Part shown: one piece after another, positions 35,485 through 44,190 of the stretch
Layout of the letters: the number at the start of each line of letters is the position of its first letter
Numbering within the stretch: the first letter of the stretch is position 1
Source of the DNA: Litorimonas sp046250185
GTDB lineage: Bacteria; Pseudomonadota; Alphaproteobacteria; Caulobacterales; Maricaulaceae
Strand: one strand, 5' to 3'
Assembly: GCF_046250185.1 (NCBI RefSeq)
Contig: NZ_CP176469.1
DNA: 64,000 nucleotides
Translations under genes and position numbers: made by a program
The notes under the pieces: generated by a model
The model's input: only the letters and a program-made list of their open reading frames with translations
What the model was told of the DNA's origin: nothing
Databases searched by the model: none

Positions 35485-36717
35485 TTATTGAACCCAACGC
35501 CCTGGCATTTGCTGGCCATAACGACCGCCGCCGTGATGTCCCACGGCTGGACGACCATGCTGTCCGTGCATCGCATGCACAGGGGCGGGCGCTTCGCAAT
35601 ACGGCACTTCCACAGGGGTCGGCACAGGCACTGGCACGTTGATGATCGGGTTCACAACACGGGTTGGAACCGGCACAGGCACACCCACGACAGGATTGAC
35701 GACTTGCTGCTTCACTTTGCGCTTACAGATCACCTGCGTTGCAACAGTGGAGCCGAAAGTTGTCAGGCCAGATGTTTTCTCCCAATAGGTGCCATCGGCA
35801 CCGATGTTAGAGACATAAGTATTATTGCCGGCATGCACAGGGGCTTGCGCGGGCGCCGCATAAGGCGTTTCGCGCAAGATTGTCCGCGGGGCATTGCTGC
35901 TATAGCTCATCGCTTGTGGCGCTGGATTATATGTTCCTGCCGACCCATAGGCTTGGCTGGGCGCGCTGGCGAATGTGCCGGGGAGAGTAACGCTCCCCAT
36001 AGCGGGCATAGTCTGCGGGGCACTAGCAAATGTGCCAGGGAGCGTCACGCTGCCCATAGCTGGCATAGACTGTTGCACCATGCCCATGTGCGGGACTGTT
36101 CCGCCATTGGCACGCGCTTGCGGCACTGTGCGACCAGAGTTCAACACAGCTTGTGCGCGGGCTGGATCACGATCCACGATAGAGGTTGGAATATGCGCAA
36201 TGCCTGGCGTGAGAATGTTCTCACCATATTGGCGCGGAGCAAATTTGGACGGATCATAACCTTTACCAACCCACGTACGAAGACGCGGCGCAGGGGCGGC
36301 GACAACGGGCGCCCGCATTACTGGTGCTTGATAGACAGGCTGCTGCACAACAGGGCGCGGCGCCATGTCGACTGTGACAGGGATGCCAGCATCTTGGCGG
36401 CAATAAGTTGTCGAGGTTGGATGACATCCGTCAGTAAATCCAGACGGTGCATCAGACAGGCCAGCCGTTGGGGCCATGCCGTGAACCCGTGTGATTGACA
36501 CATTCGGCGCACGTTGAAAATCGATAGAGCGGAAATGCCCCATTGGCGGTGTATTGCGCACTGTCATCGGGCCAAATTTTGGCGCGTAGTCATTGATGAC
36601 CCGCACATCTGTCTGACAGTTTTGACCAGAGGCGCAGTGACCCGCAAAAGCAGGCGCGCTGGCAGCTAGAGTTGCGACAAGGCTGACAGCGCCAACCAGA
36701 AGTGTTTTGTTCGGCAT
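35485..36717 (-). CDS. Secreted Pro/Val/His-rich protein with VTLPGTFAS repeats
   Basis: The product has 410 residues from the ATG preceded by GGAGAGG. The signal peptide is MPNKTLLVGAVSLVA to AFA. A Cys-containing N-terminal domain follows (HCASGQNCQTDVRV), then a tandem repeat PAMGSVTLPGTFASAP (two copies, on the DNA at about 35950-36070). A C-terminal part resembles that of the next secreted protein (VVNPIINVPVPVP against VVRPIIYVRYPVP). It ends in a His/Gly-rich tail (HAMHGQHGRP) that could bind metal. No family is recognised. It appears to be a diverged paralogue of the protein at 34504-35292. Confidence 0.68.
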   Translation of the reverse strand: MPNKTLLVGAVSLVATLAASAPAFAGHCASGQNCQTDVRVINDYAPKFGPMTVRNTPPMGHFRSIDFQRAPNVSITRVHGMAPTAGLSDAPSGFTDGCHPTSTTYCRQDAGIPVTVDMAPRPVVQQPVYQAPVMRAPVVAAPAPRLRTWVGKGYDPSKFAPRQYGENILTPGIAHIPTSIVDRDPARAQAVLNSGRTVPQARANGGTVPHMGMVQQSMPAMGSVTLPGTFASAPQTMPAMGSVTLPGTFASAPSQAYGSAGTYNPAPQAMSYSSNAPRTILRETPYAAPAQAPVHAGNNTYVSNIGADGTYWEKTSGLTTFGSTVATQVICKRKVKQQVVNPVVGVPVPVPTRVVNPIINVPVPVPTPVEVPYCEAPAPVHAMHGQHGRPAVGHHGGGRYGQQMPGRWVQ

Positions 36718-36820
36718 GATTGCCTCTCCCACGTTTGTGCCGTGCGGCACGTTTATCCCGTCACCTGACAGGTGTTAAAACTCTCGTGGAGCGAAAAAGA
36801 GGCGAGGGGTTGCGACCCCC

Positions 36821-37021
36821 TTAGAAGTCGTAAGCGATCCCGCCACGTTCCCAATCGCCGTAGCGAGTAGGTTCCGCTCCTTTCGGACCGGCTTTTTCAT
36901 TGGGACGGGCTTTGTCTGCGGCTTCACGCGCTTTGCGGCGTTCAGCAGCTTCGGCCAAAGCCCGCTTTGCAGCAGGCGTTAGCTCTTTTTGAGGGGGCGT
37001 TTCTGGGGGCGTATCAGTCAT
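36821..37021 (-). CDS. Succinate dehydrogenase assembly factor 4-like protein (DUF1674)
   Basis: The small protein (66-75 residues) ends in the diagnostic PTRYGDWERGGIAYDF. It has a Lys/Ala-rich helix (TPAAKRALAEAAERRKAREA) before it, the pattern of DUF1674/SDHAF4. SDHAF4 binds the flavinylated SdhA subunit and helps complex II assembly. The start at 37021 gives MTDTPPE, the usual form; 37048 is an alternative. Divergence from rsmB is a recurring alphaproteobacterial arrangement. Confidence 0.85.
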   Translation of the reverse strand: MTDTPPETPPQKELTPAAKRALAEAAERRKAREAADKARPNEKAGPKGAEPTRYGDWERGGIAYDF

Positions 37022-37226
37022 ACGTTCCAGATAGGCTCTCTCTGACATCCCGTCAAACCGTCAAAAAAGCACAGCCTGACACCAAAGTCTGCCTGACAGC
37101 GTCCCTTGGCTTATGGAGCAGTCTGATACATCAGGAGCGATAAAATATGATTAAGCGCGCGTTGGTAGATTATTTACCATGATTAATGGCTGTTAGGCCG
37201 CGCTCGCCTCTGCTAGGGGGCTGAAT

Positions 37227-38645
37227 ATGAGCGATAATAATACACCTAAACCTTATAAAAAACACGCCCGCCCGCAGTCGCGGGATACTCGTGGCGGACG
37301 AAGTGGCGGCGGTCCGCGCCGTGATCGCCCAGATTCCAAGCCTGCCGTGAAACTATCCTCCTCTATTCTGGCACGCCGTTGTGCGGCGGCCGCGATGAAA
37401 CAGATTATGACAGACCAAGAAGCGCTCGAATCCGCGCTGGAACGCCAAGATGATTATGCGGGGCTGGAGCCGCGCGACCGCGCCTTTGCTCGCGTGATTG
37501 TTGCCACAACCTGCCGTCGTCAAGGACAGATCAAAGCGGCGCTCAAACCTTTTATCCGCAAAGCTCCGCCAGAGATGGTGACAGCCGTGCTGCAAACGGC
37601 GGCGGCACAAATTCTCTTCCTCGGCACCCCGCCCCATGCGGCGGTAGACGAGACGGTCAGCGTACTAAAATCACTCCGCGCCACGCAAGGTTTTGCCAAT
37701 ATGGGCAATGCCGTTCTGCGCCAAATCGTCGAAAAAGGACCAAAAATCGCTGCTATGGTGGCCCCGCGCGATAATATCCCGGGTTGGATCAAAGGCGCAT
37801 GGGAAAAAGAATATGGCCGCGTCGAACTGCGTAAAATGGCAACGCAGCTGACCAAAGACCCGACATTAGATATAACAGTGAAATCCGATGCGGCTGGCTG
37901 GGCCGAAAAATTGGGCGGCAAAGTCATCGCGCCCCAGACTGTCCGACTCCCAGAGATTGGGAATGTCACGGAGCTAGACGGCTTTGCGAGCGGGGAATGG
38001 TGGGTGCAGGACGTGGCCGCCACATTGCCTGTTCAATTACTGGCCACGCAGATGGGCGACCTTTCGGGCAAGCGCGTGCTGGATTTATGCGCCGCGCCAG
38101 GCGGGAAGACGCTGCAACTCGCGGCAATGGGGGCAGTGGTGACAGCGCTGGATAAGTCTGAGGGCCGCCTGAAACGTGTGCATGAAAATCTCGCCCGTAC
38201 AAAACTCTCCGCCGAGATCGTGGCCACAGATGCCCTAGAATGGGACACCGAGCAGACATTTGACGCGGTATTGCTGGATGCGCCGTGTTCTGCCACAGGC
38301 ACATTCCGCCGCCATCCCGATGTTTTGCTCAACCGCACACCGAAAAGCGTGTCTCAACTCGCCCGATTACAGGATAAACTGCTCGCCAAAGCGGCCACCC
38401 TCGTCAAACCTGGCGGCACGCTCGTTTTTGCGACCTGCTCACTCCAGCCTCAGGAGAGCAAACCGCGATTGACTCGCTTTCTAGCTGAGTTGCCAGATTT
38501 TCGCCTTATTCCAGTGACAAATGTGGCAGGTCTGTCGCTGCCTGAGAGTAGATTTGAAGGTGGCACGGTCCGAACACTACCGTCTGATTTGCCGAATGAG
38601 GGGGGAATGGACGGGTTTTTTATTGCGGTTTTATCCCGTGCATAG
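37227..38645 (+). CDS. rsmB: RsmB-type 16S rRNA m5C967 methyltransferase (RsmB/NOP family)
   Basis: The product has 472 residues. A basic disordered N-terminus (~1-40) precedes a NusB-like RNA-binding domain (~45-180) and a Rossmann methyltransferase domain. SAM motif I is LDLCAAPGGKT. The two catalytic cysteines are in DAPCSATG and ATCSLQPQE. It should methylate a cytosine in 16S rRNA. GGGGGCTGAAT precedes the start. Confidence 0.92.
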   Translation: MSDNNTPKPYKKHARPQSRDTRGGRSGGGPRRDRPDSKPAVKLSSSILARRCAAAAMKQIMTDQEALESALERQDDYAGLEPRDRAFARVIVATTCRRQGQIKAALKPFIRKAPPEMVTAVLQTAAAQILFLGTPPHAAVDETVSVLKSLRATQGFANMGNAVLRQIVEKGPKIAAMVAPRDNIPGWIKGAWEKEYGRVELRKMATQLTKDPTLDITVKSDAAGWAEKLGGKVIAPQTVRLPEIGNVTELDGFASGEWWVQDVAATLPVQLLATQMGDLSGKRVLDLCAAPGGKTLQLAAMGAVVTALDKSEGRLKRVHENLARTKLSAEIVATDALEWDTEQTFDAVLLDAPCSATGTFRRHPDVLLNRTPKSVSQLARLQDKLLAKAATLVKPGGTLVFATCSLQPQESKPRLTRFLAELPDFRLIPVTNVAGLSLPESRFEGGTVRTLPSDLPNEGGMDGFFIAVLSRA

Positions 38646-38748
38646 GAAGTTTTGATCAGTTTAACGCGTTGTAAACACGGTGTTAACCAAACAATGGTCT
38701 AAGTTTTGCACGAATAACGCCGTGATGTTTCAAAATGGGAGGCTCCTT

Positions 38749-39570
38749 ATGAGCACGAACACATTATTCCGCGCTGGACTACTTGCCACTATTGGTGTGG
38801 CAGCTCTGTCAATGACAGCCAACGCTCAATCTAATTCTCGCTACGGGAATGTACATGACTACGAAAGTAGCCAAAACTGCGGCAATCCATGTGTTGCGGC
38901 CCCAGCGGCCAATTCACGCTACGGATCAGACGCTGTGGTGCAACAACCAATGATGCAACAGCAGCCAGTCTATCAGGCCGCACCTGTCTATGTTGATTGT
39001 CGCCAAACAGGCACATGCGCACCTGCGGCGCCTGTCTATGCCGAGCCAACTTATCAAGCCGCACCAACATATTCGACACAATCATATGCATCATCTTCTT
39101 ATGGTGAGCCTGTGAACTGCCCAGCTGGCACAACAGCACAAGCGGACGGTACGTGTATGCAGGGATCGTCTTATGGCTCAACGACATCGACAGAGAGCTA
39201 TTCCACATATTCCGCACCAACAACTATGATGGCGCCTGTGAATTGCCCAGCGGGCACAACAGCACAACCAGACGGCACATGTATGCAAGGGTCTGATTAT
39301 TCATCAAGCTCTAGCTACTCATCAGGATCAAGCTACTCTTCTAGCAATAGCTACGCTTCGACGACAATGTCAGAGCCAGTCAACTGCCCAGCCGGGACAA
39401 CGGCACAATCAGACGGCACATGTATGCAAGGCGGTTCTTCGTCTTCAGCTTACACAGGTAGCACGGTCGAGCTTTACACGGGCGACGCGTCCACGACGAC
39501 TGACACGACATATGGCTACACATCTGATGGGGCTTACGGTCCAAAAGATTACCTGCCAATTCGCAAGTAA
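38749..39570 (+). CDS. Secreted repeat protein with three NCPAGTTAQ-DGTCMQG units
   Basis: The product has 273 residues from ATG 38749, chosen because GGGAGG lies 5 bases upstream and a signal peptide follows (MSTNTLFRAGLLATIG to ANA). The mature chain is Ser/Tyr/Pro/Gln-rich. It carries three copies of an 18-residue motif with two cysteines each (VNCPAGTTAQ-x-DGTCMQG). YTGSTVELYTG near the end resembles YTGGDVELY of the secreted protein at 34504-35292. The units may be small disulfide-locked loops on a flexible stalk. No known family is recognised. Confidence 0.72.
   Translation: MSTNTLFRAGLLATIGVAALSMTANAQSNSRYGNVHDYESSQNCGNPCVAAPAANSRYGSDAVVQQPMMQQQPVYQAAPVYVDCRQTGTCAPAAPVYAEPTYQAAPTYSTQSYASSSYGEPVNCPAGTTAQADGTCMQGSSYGSTTSTESYSTYSAPTTMMAPVNCPAGTTAQPDGTCMQGSDYSSSSSYSSGSSYSSSNSYASTTMSEPVNCPAGTTAQSDGTCMQGGSSSSAYTGSTVELYTGDASTTTDTTYGYTSDGAYGPKDYLPIRK
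39112..39432 (+). repeat. Three 54-bp coding repeats
   Basis: Copies lie at 39112-39165, 39238-39291 and 39379-39432. Each encodes VNCPAGTTAQ(A/P/S)DGTCMQG. Spacers of 72 and 87 bases encode Ser/Tyr-rich linkers. Third-position differences show the copies are not very recent. Confidence 0.85.
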
Positions 39571-39593
39571 GCTAATTTAATTGATTGAGAAAA

Positions 39594-39619
39594 CCCGTGC
39601 AGCCTGCACGGGTTTTTTT
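39594..39619 (+). terminator. Rho-independent terminator
   Basis: A perfect 9-bp stem (CCCGTGCAG... / ...CTGCACGGG) is followed by seven T, 23 bases after the stop of the secreted repeat protein gene. Confidence 0.88.
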
Positions 39620-39707
39620 ATGCGCGATTGGGAAGTTGTGGTGAATATGCTAAGCAGGAGGTGAAGCGATCTCTTGCGCCCTACGGCCTGCGCTGATACG
39701 AAGCATT

Positions 39708-40397
39708 ATGCCTCATAACGTCTTGATATCTCCGTCTATTCTATCCGCGGATTTTGCCGCTTTAGGCCAAGCTGTGCGCGACATCGACGCGGCTGGGGCA
39801 GATATGATCCACATTGACGTGATGGATAATCATTACGTCCCTAACCTGACGATTGGGCCCATGGTCGTGAAGGCGCTGCGCAAGCATACGACAAAGCCTT
39901 TTGATGTGCATTTGATGGTGTCGCCTGTCGACGCATTGATCCCAATGTTTCTCGATGCGGGTGCAGACTATATCACGGTCCATCCCGATGCAGGCCCGCA
40001 CCTGCACCGTTCGCTGCAATCTATCCGAGACGGCGGCGCGAAAGCGGGCATTGTCCTAAATCCCGGCGCGCCTGTCGAGCAGCTCGACCCTGTCATTGAC
40101 CTTTGTGATCAAGTCATGGTGATGAGTGTTAATCCCGGCTTTGGCGGCCAGAGCTTTATTCCCAGCCAGTTGGATAAAATCGCTGCGATCCGCGCGCGCA
40201 TTGACGCTCACGTCGCCAAAGGTGGCCAAGATATTCTCTTGCAAGTTGACGGCGGCGTAAATCCGACAACGGCCCAAGACTGCATTCGGGCGGGCGCAAC
40301 CTCGCTTGTGGCGGGCAGCGCCGTGTTCAAAGGCGCAGGCACTTACGCTGAAAACATCGCCGCCCTGCGGGGTCAAAATGTATCTCGCGTGGCCTAA
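39708..40397 (+). CDS. rpe: Ribulose-phosphate 3-epimerase
   Basis: The product is a 229-residue TIM barrel that interconverts ribulose 5-phosphate and xylulose 5-phosphate. Family motifs are SPSILSADFA, the metal/catalytic HIDVMDNHYVPN and PFDVHLMV, MSVNPGFGGQSF, and VDGGVNPTTA. Length is normal. The downstream order heparinase-like, dehydratase, purH is in the same direction. Confidence 0.95.
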   Translation: MPHNVLISPSILSADFAALGQAVRDIDAAGADMIHIDVMDNHYVPNLTIGPMVVKALRKHTTKPFDVHLMVSPVDALIPMFLDAGADYITVHPDAGPHLHRSLQSIRDGGAKAGIVLNPGAPVEQLDPVIDLCDQVMVMSVNPGFGGQSFIPSQLDKIAAIRARIDAHVAKGGQDILLQVDGGVNPTTAQDCIRAGATSLVAGSAVFKGAGTYAENIAALRGQNVSRVA

Positions 40398-40442
40398 CCG
40401 CATGGCCTTGTCCCGCAGTCACAGGTCGGGATAGCGCGCGAC

Positions 40443-42179
40443 ATGTCGCGGCCCACATCCACATTTGCGCCCTATATGGCCGCCCTGCGTCACGGCACGG
40501 GCAAGCTTTGGCGCAATCTTAGTGGCCCGTTTTCGCGGCTCAAGCTCGGCCATTCGCGGCCAAAGCCATTTCATGTCGCACCGCTCAAACTCACTCTGGG
40601 CCGCAGCAAGACCCGCGACGCGATCATACGCGGCCAATTTAGCTATGCGGGTCAAGACCTAGATGTCGGGGTGCAAGGTGATCCTTGGACAATAGCGGTC
40701 CCATCCACAAATTTTGCGCGTTGGCTCCATAGTTTTGTCTGGCTAGAAGATATGCTCGGTCATAAATCTGAAAAAGGTCACGCGCGGGTGCGCGGTCTGA
40801 TCGATGGCTGGGTCATGACGTATGGCGAGTGGAATGATTTCGCGTGGACTCCCGATATGCTGGGCGAACGCCTGTTTTACTGGCTCGCCTTTTGGTCGCC
40901 CGCGCTAGGCCAAGATGCGGAAAGCGGTGTGGCGGAAAAGCGTCGCGCCAGTGCCTTGCGACAACTCAAAGCCTTACGCCAATCCTATGCCCGCACATCC
41001 GCAGGCCTCCCCCGTTTACGCGCGGCGGCAGCGATCACGCTGGGCGGGGCGCGATTAGTGAGCAATTCTCAGGGCTATCTCCCGCGCGGACTGGACTGGT
41101 TGGACGACGAGATCGAACGCCAAATCTTGCCCGATGGAGGGCATGTTTCGCGCAGTCCAGCGCAGACGGCGGAGGCGCTAAAAATTCTGCTCATGCTGGA
41201 TCAAATTCTGCAAGAGCGCGGGGTCGAAGGGTCACGCGCTATGTCGCGCGCGATTGATCGTCTGGCGCCGATTGTTTCTTTATTTCAACATAGCGATGGC
41301 GGCTTGGCTGTATTCCAGGGCGGGAATGCGGTTGATGCAACAACAGTCAAAGCCCTGCTCGCGGCAGCTCCCGGCACGCCGAAACCTTTCGGCTATTGCC
41401 CGCATACAGGGTATCAGCGGATTGCTTTGGGCGAGACGACTTTGATCATTGATACGGGCAAAGCTCCGCCGCAACCATTTGATACGCAAACCCATCTCGC
41501 CCCGCTCGCCTTTGAGCTGTCCACAAAGTCAGGGCGCTTGATTGTGTCTTGCGGTTGGAACGAGACACAGCCTGCCGTGTGGCGTCGTCCTGTTCGCGCT
41601 GCAGCGGCTCACTCAACCCTCATATTAGATGACCGTTCTCCGGGCCGCTTGCTACCGCTAGGGTGGAAAACGAAATATCTCGGCGAGGCGGTGCAGCTAG
41701 AGCCTGGCCCTGTGAAAGCTTCGCGCAAAGAACAAGATAGCGGCGTCTGGCTGGAGGCATTCCATGAAGGCTACCGCCGTGATTACGGCCTGTGCCATCG
41801 GCGGCGACTATTCATCGCCAAACTGGGCGATGATATTCGCGGTGAAGATTCCCTCTATTTGCCGCTTGGCTCAGAACCGCTGCGGCGCGATCAAATCCCG
41901 TTTGATATTCGGTTCCACATTCACCCCGATGTGCGGGTTAGCCTGTCCCAAGATCAGGCCAGCGCTTTGCTGGTGCAAGACGGTAAAACAGGTTGGCGCT
42001 TTCGCACAGATGGTGGACCGCTCCGCATCGAAGATTCTGTGTATCTGGCCGAAGGGCATAAGCCCGTGAAGACCAAGCAACTCGTTATTTCAGGACAAGC
42101 CTACGGCGATAGTGACGGGGAATCCCGTACCAACCGTGTACGCTGGTCGTTCCGTGAATTAAAGGCGCGCGAATCGTGA
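40443..42179 (+). CDS. Heparinase II/III family protein
   Basis: The product has 578 residues. An N-terminal (alpha/alpha)-barrel-like region (GSRAMSRAIDRLAP, LFQHSDGGLAVFQGG) is followed by a heparinase II/III-like beta-sandwich with AAHSTLILDDRSP. FHEGYRRDYGLCHRRRLF, EDSLYLPLG and FHIHPDV complete the pattern. Family members are polysaccharide lyases. This alphaproteobacterial group lies next to purH and rsmB, has no signal peptide, and its substrate is unproven. Its stop overlaps the GTG start of the next gene by four bases (GTGA). Confidence 0.88.
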   Translation: MSRPTSTFAPYMAALRHGTGKLWRNLSGPFSRLKLGHSRPKPFHVAPLKLTLGRSKTRDAIIRGQFSYAGQDLDVGVQGDPWTIAVPSTNFARWLHSFVWLEDMLGHKSEKGHARVRGLIDGWVMTYGEWNDFAWTPDMLGERLFYWLAFWSPALGQDAESGVAEKRRASALRQLKALRQSYARTSAGLPRLRAAAAITLGGARLVSNSQGYLPRGLDWLDDEIERQILPDGGHVSRSPAQTAEALKILLMLDQILQERGVEGSRAMSRAIDRLAPIVSLFQHSDGGLAVFQGGNAVDATTVKALLAAAPGTPKPFGYCPHTGYQRIALGETTLIIDTGKAPPQPFDTQTHLAPLAFELSTKSGRLIVSCGWNETQPAVWRRPVRAAAAHSTLILDDRSPGRLLPLGWKTKYLGEAVQLEPGPVKASRKEQDSGVWLEAFHEGYRRDYGLCHRRRLFIAKLGDDIRGEDSLYLPLGSEPLRRDQIPFDIRFHIHPDVRVSLSQDQASALLVQDGKTGWRFRTDGGPLRIEDSVYLAEGHKPVKTKQLVISGQAYGDSDGESRTNRVRWSFRELKARES

Positions 42180-44164
42180 GGGGGACCACCACATCCGCCT
42201 ATGGCCGCTGGCTTAAAAGTCTGTGCCTCACGCTTTTGGATGCGGCATTGGGCGGGCTGGCAATGCTCGCTGCCGTGCGTTGGCGCTATGATTTTCTGAA
42301 CAAACCGATTGAAGACAATATCGATCACCGCGCCGCTTTGGTGACCGCAGCGGCAGCTTTGTTAGTCTGGGTCGCGATGCGCCAGGACAAAGCGATTTGG
42401 CGCTTCACGTCTTTATCAGATTTTCGACGCATATTTATGGGCGTGGTTGCCGTGTCTCTGCTGACACCGCTTATCCTATTTCTGTTTTTTGACCGCGGGG
42501 AGCATTTCCCGCGCTCCGCCCCTTTCACCAGTGGCGCCCTGTTCTTTGTCCTGATCGTGACCTCGCGCTTGCTAACGATGATTGTGCAGAATGGCGATTT
42601 CCGCGCGCTCTTTCGTAGTCCTGCGCAGATGGGCAAGAAGGCTTTGCTGATCGGCCCCGCGCCTGAATTATATAATTACCTGCGCGATCGATCACGTCGC
42701 CAACAAGGCGTTGGGTTCAATCCTGTTGGCTTGATCGAAACCTCAGGCGGGTATCAAGGGCGTTCTATTCGGTCTGTGCCTGTTCTGGGGAATTTAGAAA
42801 GCCTGCGCGATATCTATCCCAACATTGCGCGCAACATTGATGGGGGCCTGCAATTAATTTCAGTCGATATAAATCCCGACCGCAAACAAACTCAGATGCT
42901 CGTAAAAATGGCCTCAGAATTAGGCGCACCGCTTTCTCGTAATTCTAATGAAATGGGGGGGAAGCTCAATCAGTTTGAAGCGGCGGATTTAATTGGTCGC
43001 GACATGCGCACACTCGACCAAACCCCTGTGCGCCGATTAATGGCAGGGCGTCGCGTTTTGATTACGGGCGCGGGCGGCTCTATCGGGTCAGAATTAAGCG
43101 AGCAAATTGCGGCGCTGTCGCCCGCCAAGTTGATATTGCTGGATCAGAACGAGTATAATTTATTCCAGCTCCAACATGCGATCCGTCCGCTTATGCCGAA
43201 GGGCGAAGGGAAAGACTGGAAAAGCTATCTGGCAGACGTCACGCAATCGGACCGTATCGCCGAAATTTTCGAGGCTGAAAAGCCAGAGATCGTCCTGCAT
43301 GCGGCGGCGCTTAAACACGTGCCGTTGGGCGAGGAGAATCCGCTGGAAACATTGCGGACGAATATCCTTGGCACCAAAGTTGTCTTGGATCACTGCAAGG
43401 CGAATGGCGTTGCGCATTTTATTTTGATCTCGACGGATAAAGCTGTCAGCCCTGTCAATATTATGGGCGCGAGTAAGCGTATTGTGGAAATGCTTACGCT
43501 CAGTTTTCAGTCGATGACGCCGCATATGCAAGCGGCCGCTGTGCGGTTTGGCAACGTCTTGGCATCGCGCGGCTCCGTCGTGAATTTGTTTGAAGAACAA
43601 ATCGCGCGCGGTGGTCCCGTCACAGTCACCCACCCCGATGTTGACCGCTATTTCATGATGATCGAAGAAGCCTCGACCTTGGTCTTGCAAGCCGCCGCGC
43701 TCAGCGCACAGACCTCCAATGGTCAAGCCAATGCGGGTGGGAATATCTATGTGTTGGAAATGGGCGAACCTGTGAATATCCGCCATCTTGCGCGGCAACT
43801 TATTCGCCTGCGCGGGAAAATTCCCGATGTCGATATTAAGGTGGAATACACCGGACTGCGACCCGGCGAAAAGCTTTCAGAAGTTTTGCAATATGATGAT
43901 GAAGAATTAATTCCAACTAGCTTGGATGCCGTCCGCCGCTTGAATGGCGATATTGAGGATCCAGCCTCTGTGCTGCGCCGAATCGATAGATTGATCGCTG
44001 CAATAGAGACTCGCAATAAACCTGATGTGCGTCGTGCGCTGCAACAGCTCTTGCCAGATTATTCGCCGAATGGGGCTTTGGACGACGCGCCTGCTGCGTC
44101 TAAATCATCCCCAGATGTGACGCCAAATAATGTTGTCCCACTGGTCACTCAACCCAAGCCGTGA
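42176..44164 (+). CDS. CapD/WbpM-type membrane nucleoside-diphosphate-sugar 4,6-dehydratase
   Basis: The product has 662 residues. Four N-terminal membrane helices (~15-140) and a CoA-binding-like Rossmann region (~150-280) precede the SDR dehydratase core. The core has NAD motif TGAGGSIGSEL, HAAALKHVPLGEENP, and STDKAVSPVNIMGASKR, where Met replaces the usual catalytic Tyr as in WbpM/PglF enzymes. It likely makes a UDP-4-keto-6-deoxy-HexNAc for surface glycan. A GTG start overlaps the heparinase gene, so the two are coupled. No other glycan genes are next to it. Confidence 0.9.
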   Translation: MRGTTTSAYGRWLKSLCLTLLDAALGGLAMLAAVRWRYDFLNKPIEDNIDHRAALVTAAAALLVWVAMRQDKAIWRFTSLSDFRRIFMGVVAVSLLTPLILFLFFDRGEHFPRSAPFTSGALFFVLIVTSRLLTMIVQNGDFRALFRSPAQMGKKALLIGPAPELYNYLRDRSRRQQGVGFNPVGLIETSGGYQGRSIRSVPVLGNLESLRDIYPNIARNIDGGLQLISVDINPDRKQTQMLVKMASELGAPLSRNSNEMGGKLNQFEAADLIGRDMRTLDQTPVRRLMAGRRVLITGAGGSIGSELSEQIAALSPAKLILLDQNEYNLFQLQHAIRPLMPKGEGKDWKSYLADVTQSDRIAEIFEAEKPEIVLHAAALKHVPLGEENPLETLRTNILGTKVVLDHCKANGVAHFILISTDKAVSPVNIMGASKRIVEMLTLSFQSMTPHMQAAAVRFGNVLASRGSVVNLFEEQIARGGPVTVTHPDVDRYFMMIEEASTLVLQAAALSAQTSNGQANAGGNIYVLEMGEPVNIRHLARQLIRLRGKIPDVDIKVEYTGLRPGEKLSEVLQYDDEELIPTSLDAVRRLNGDIEDPASVLRRIDRLIAAIETRNKPDVRRALQQLLPDYSPNGALDDAPAASKSSPDVTPNNVVPLVTQPKP

Positions 44165-44190
44165 TAGGCCGAGCGCTTATTTACCTCTAG

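Noticed and set aside
35443..36498. 351-codon His/Arg-rich plus-strand frame
   Set aside because: Antisense of the secreted Pro-rich protein, which has a signal peptide, Shine-Dalgarno and terminator.
36785..36822. GGGGT / ACCCC hairpin after the SDHAF4-like gene
   Set aside because: Short stem with the T-run about ten bases away; too weak to call a terminator.
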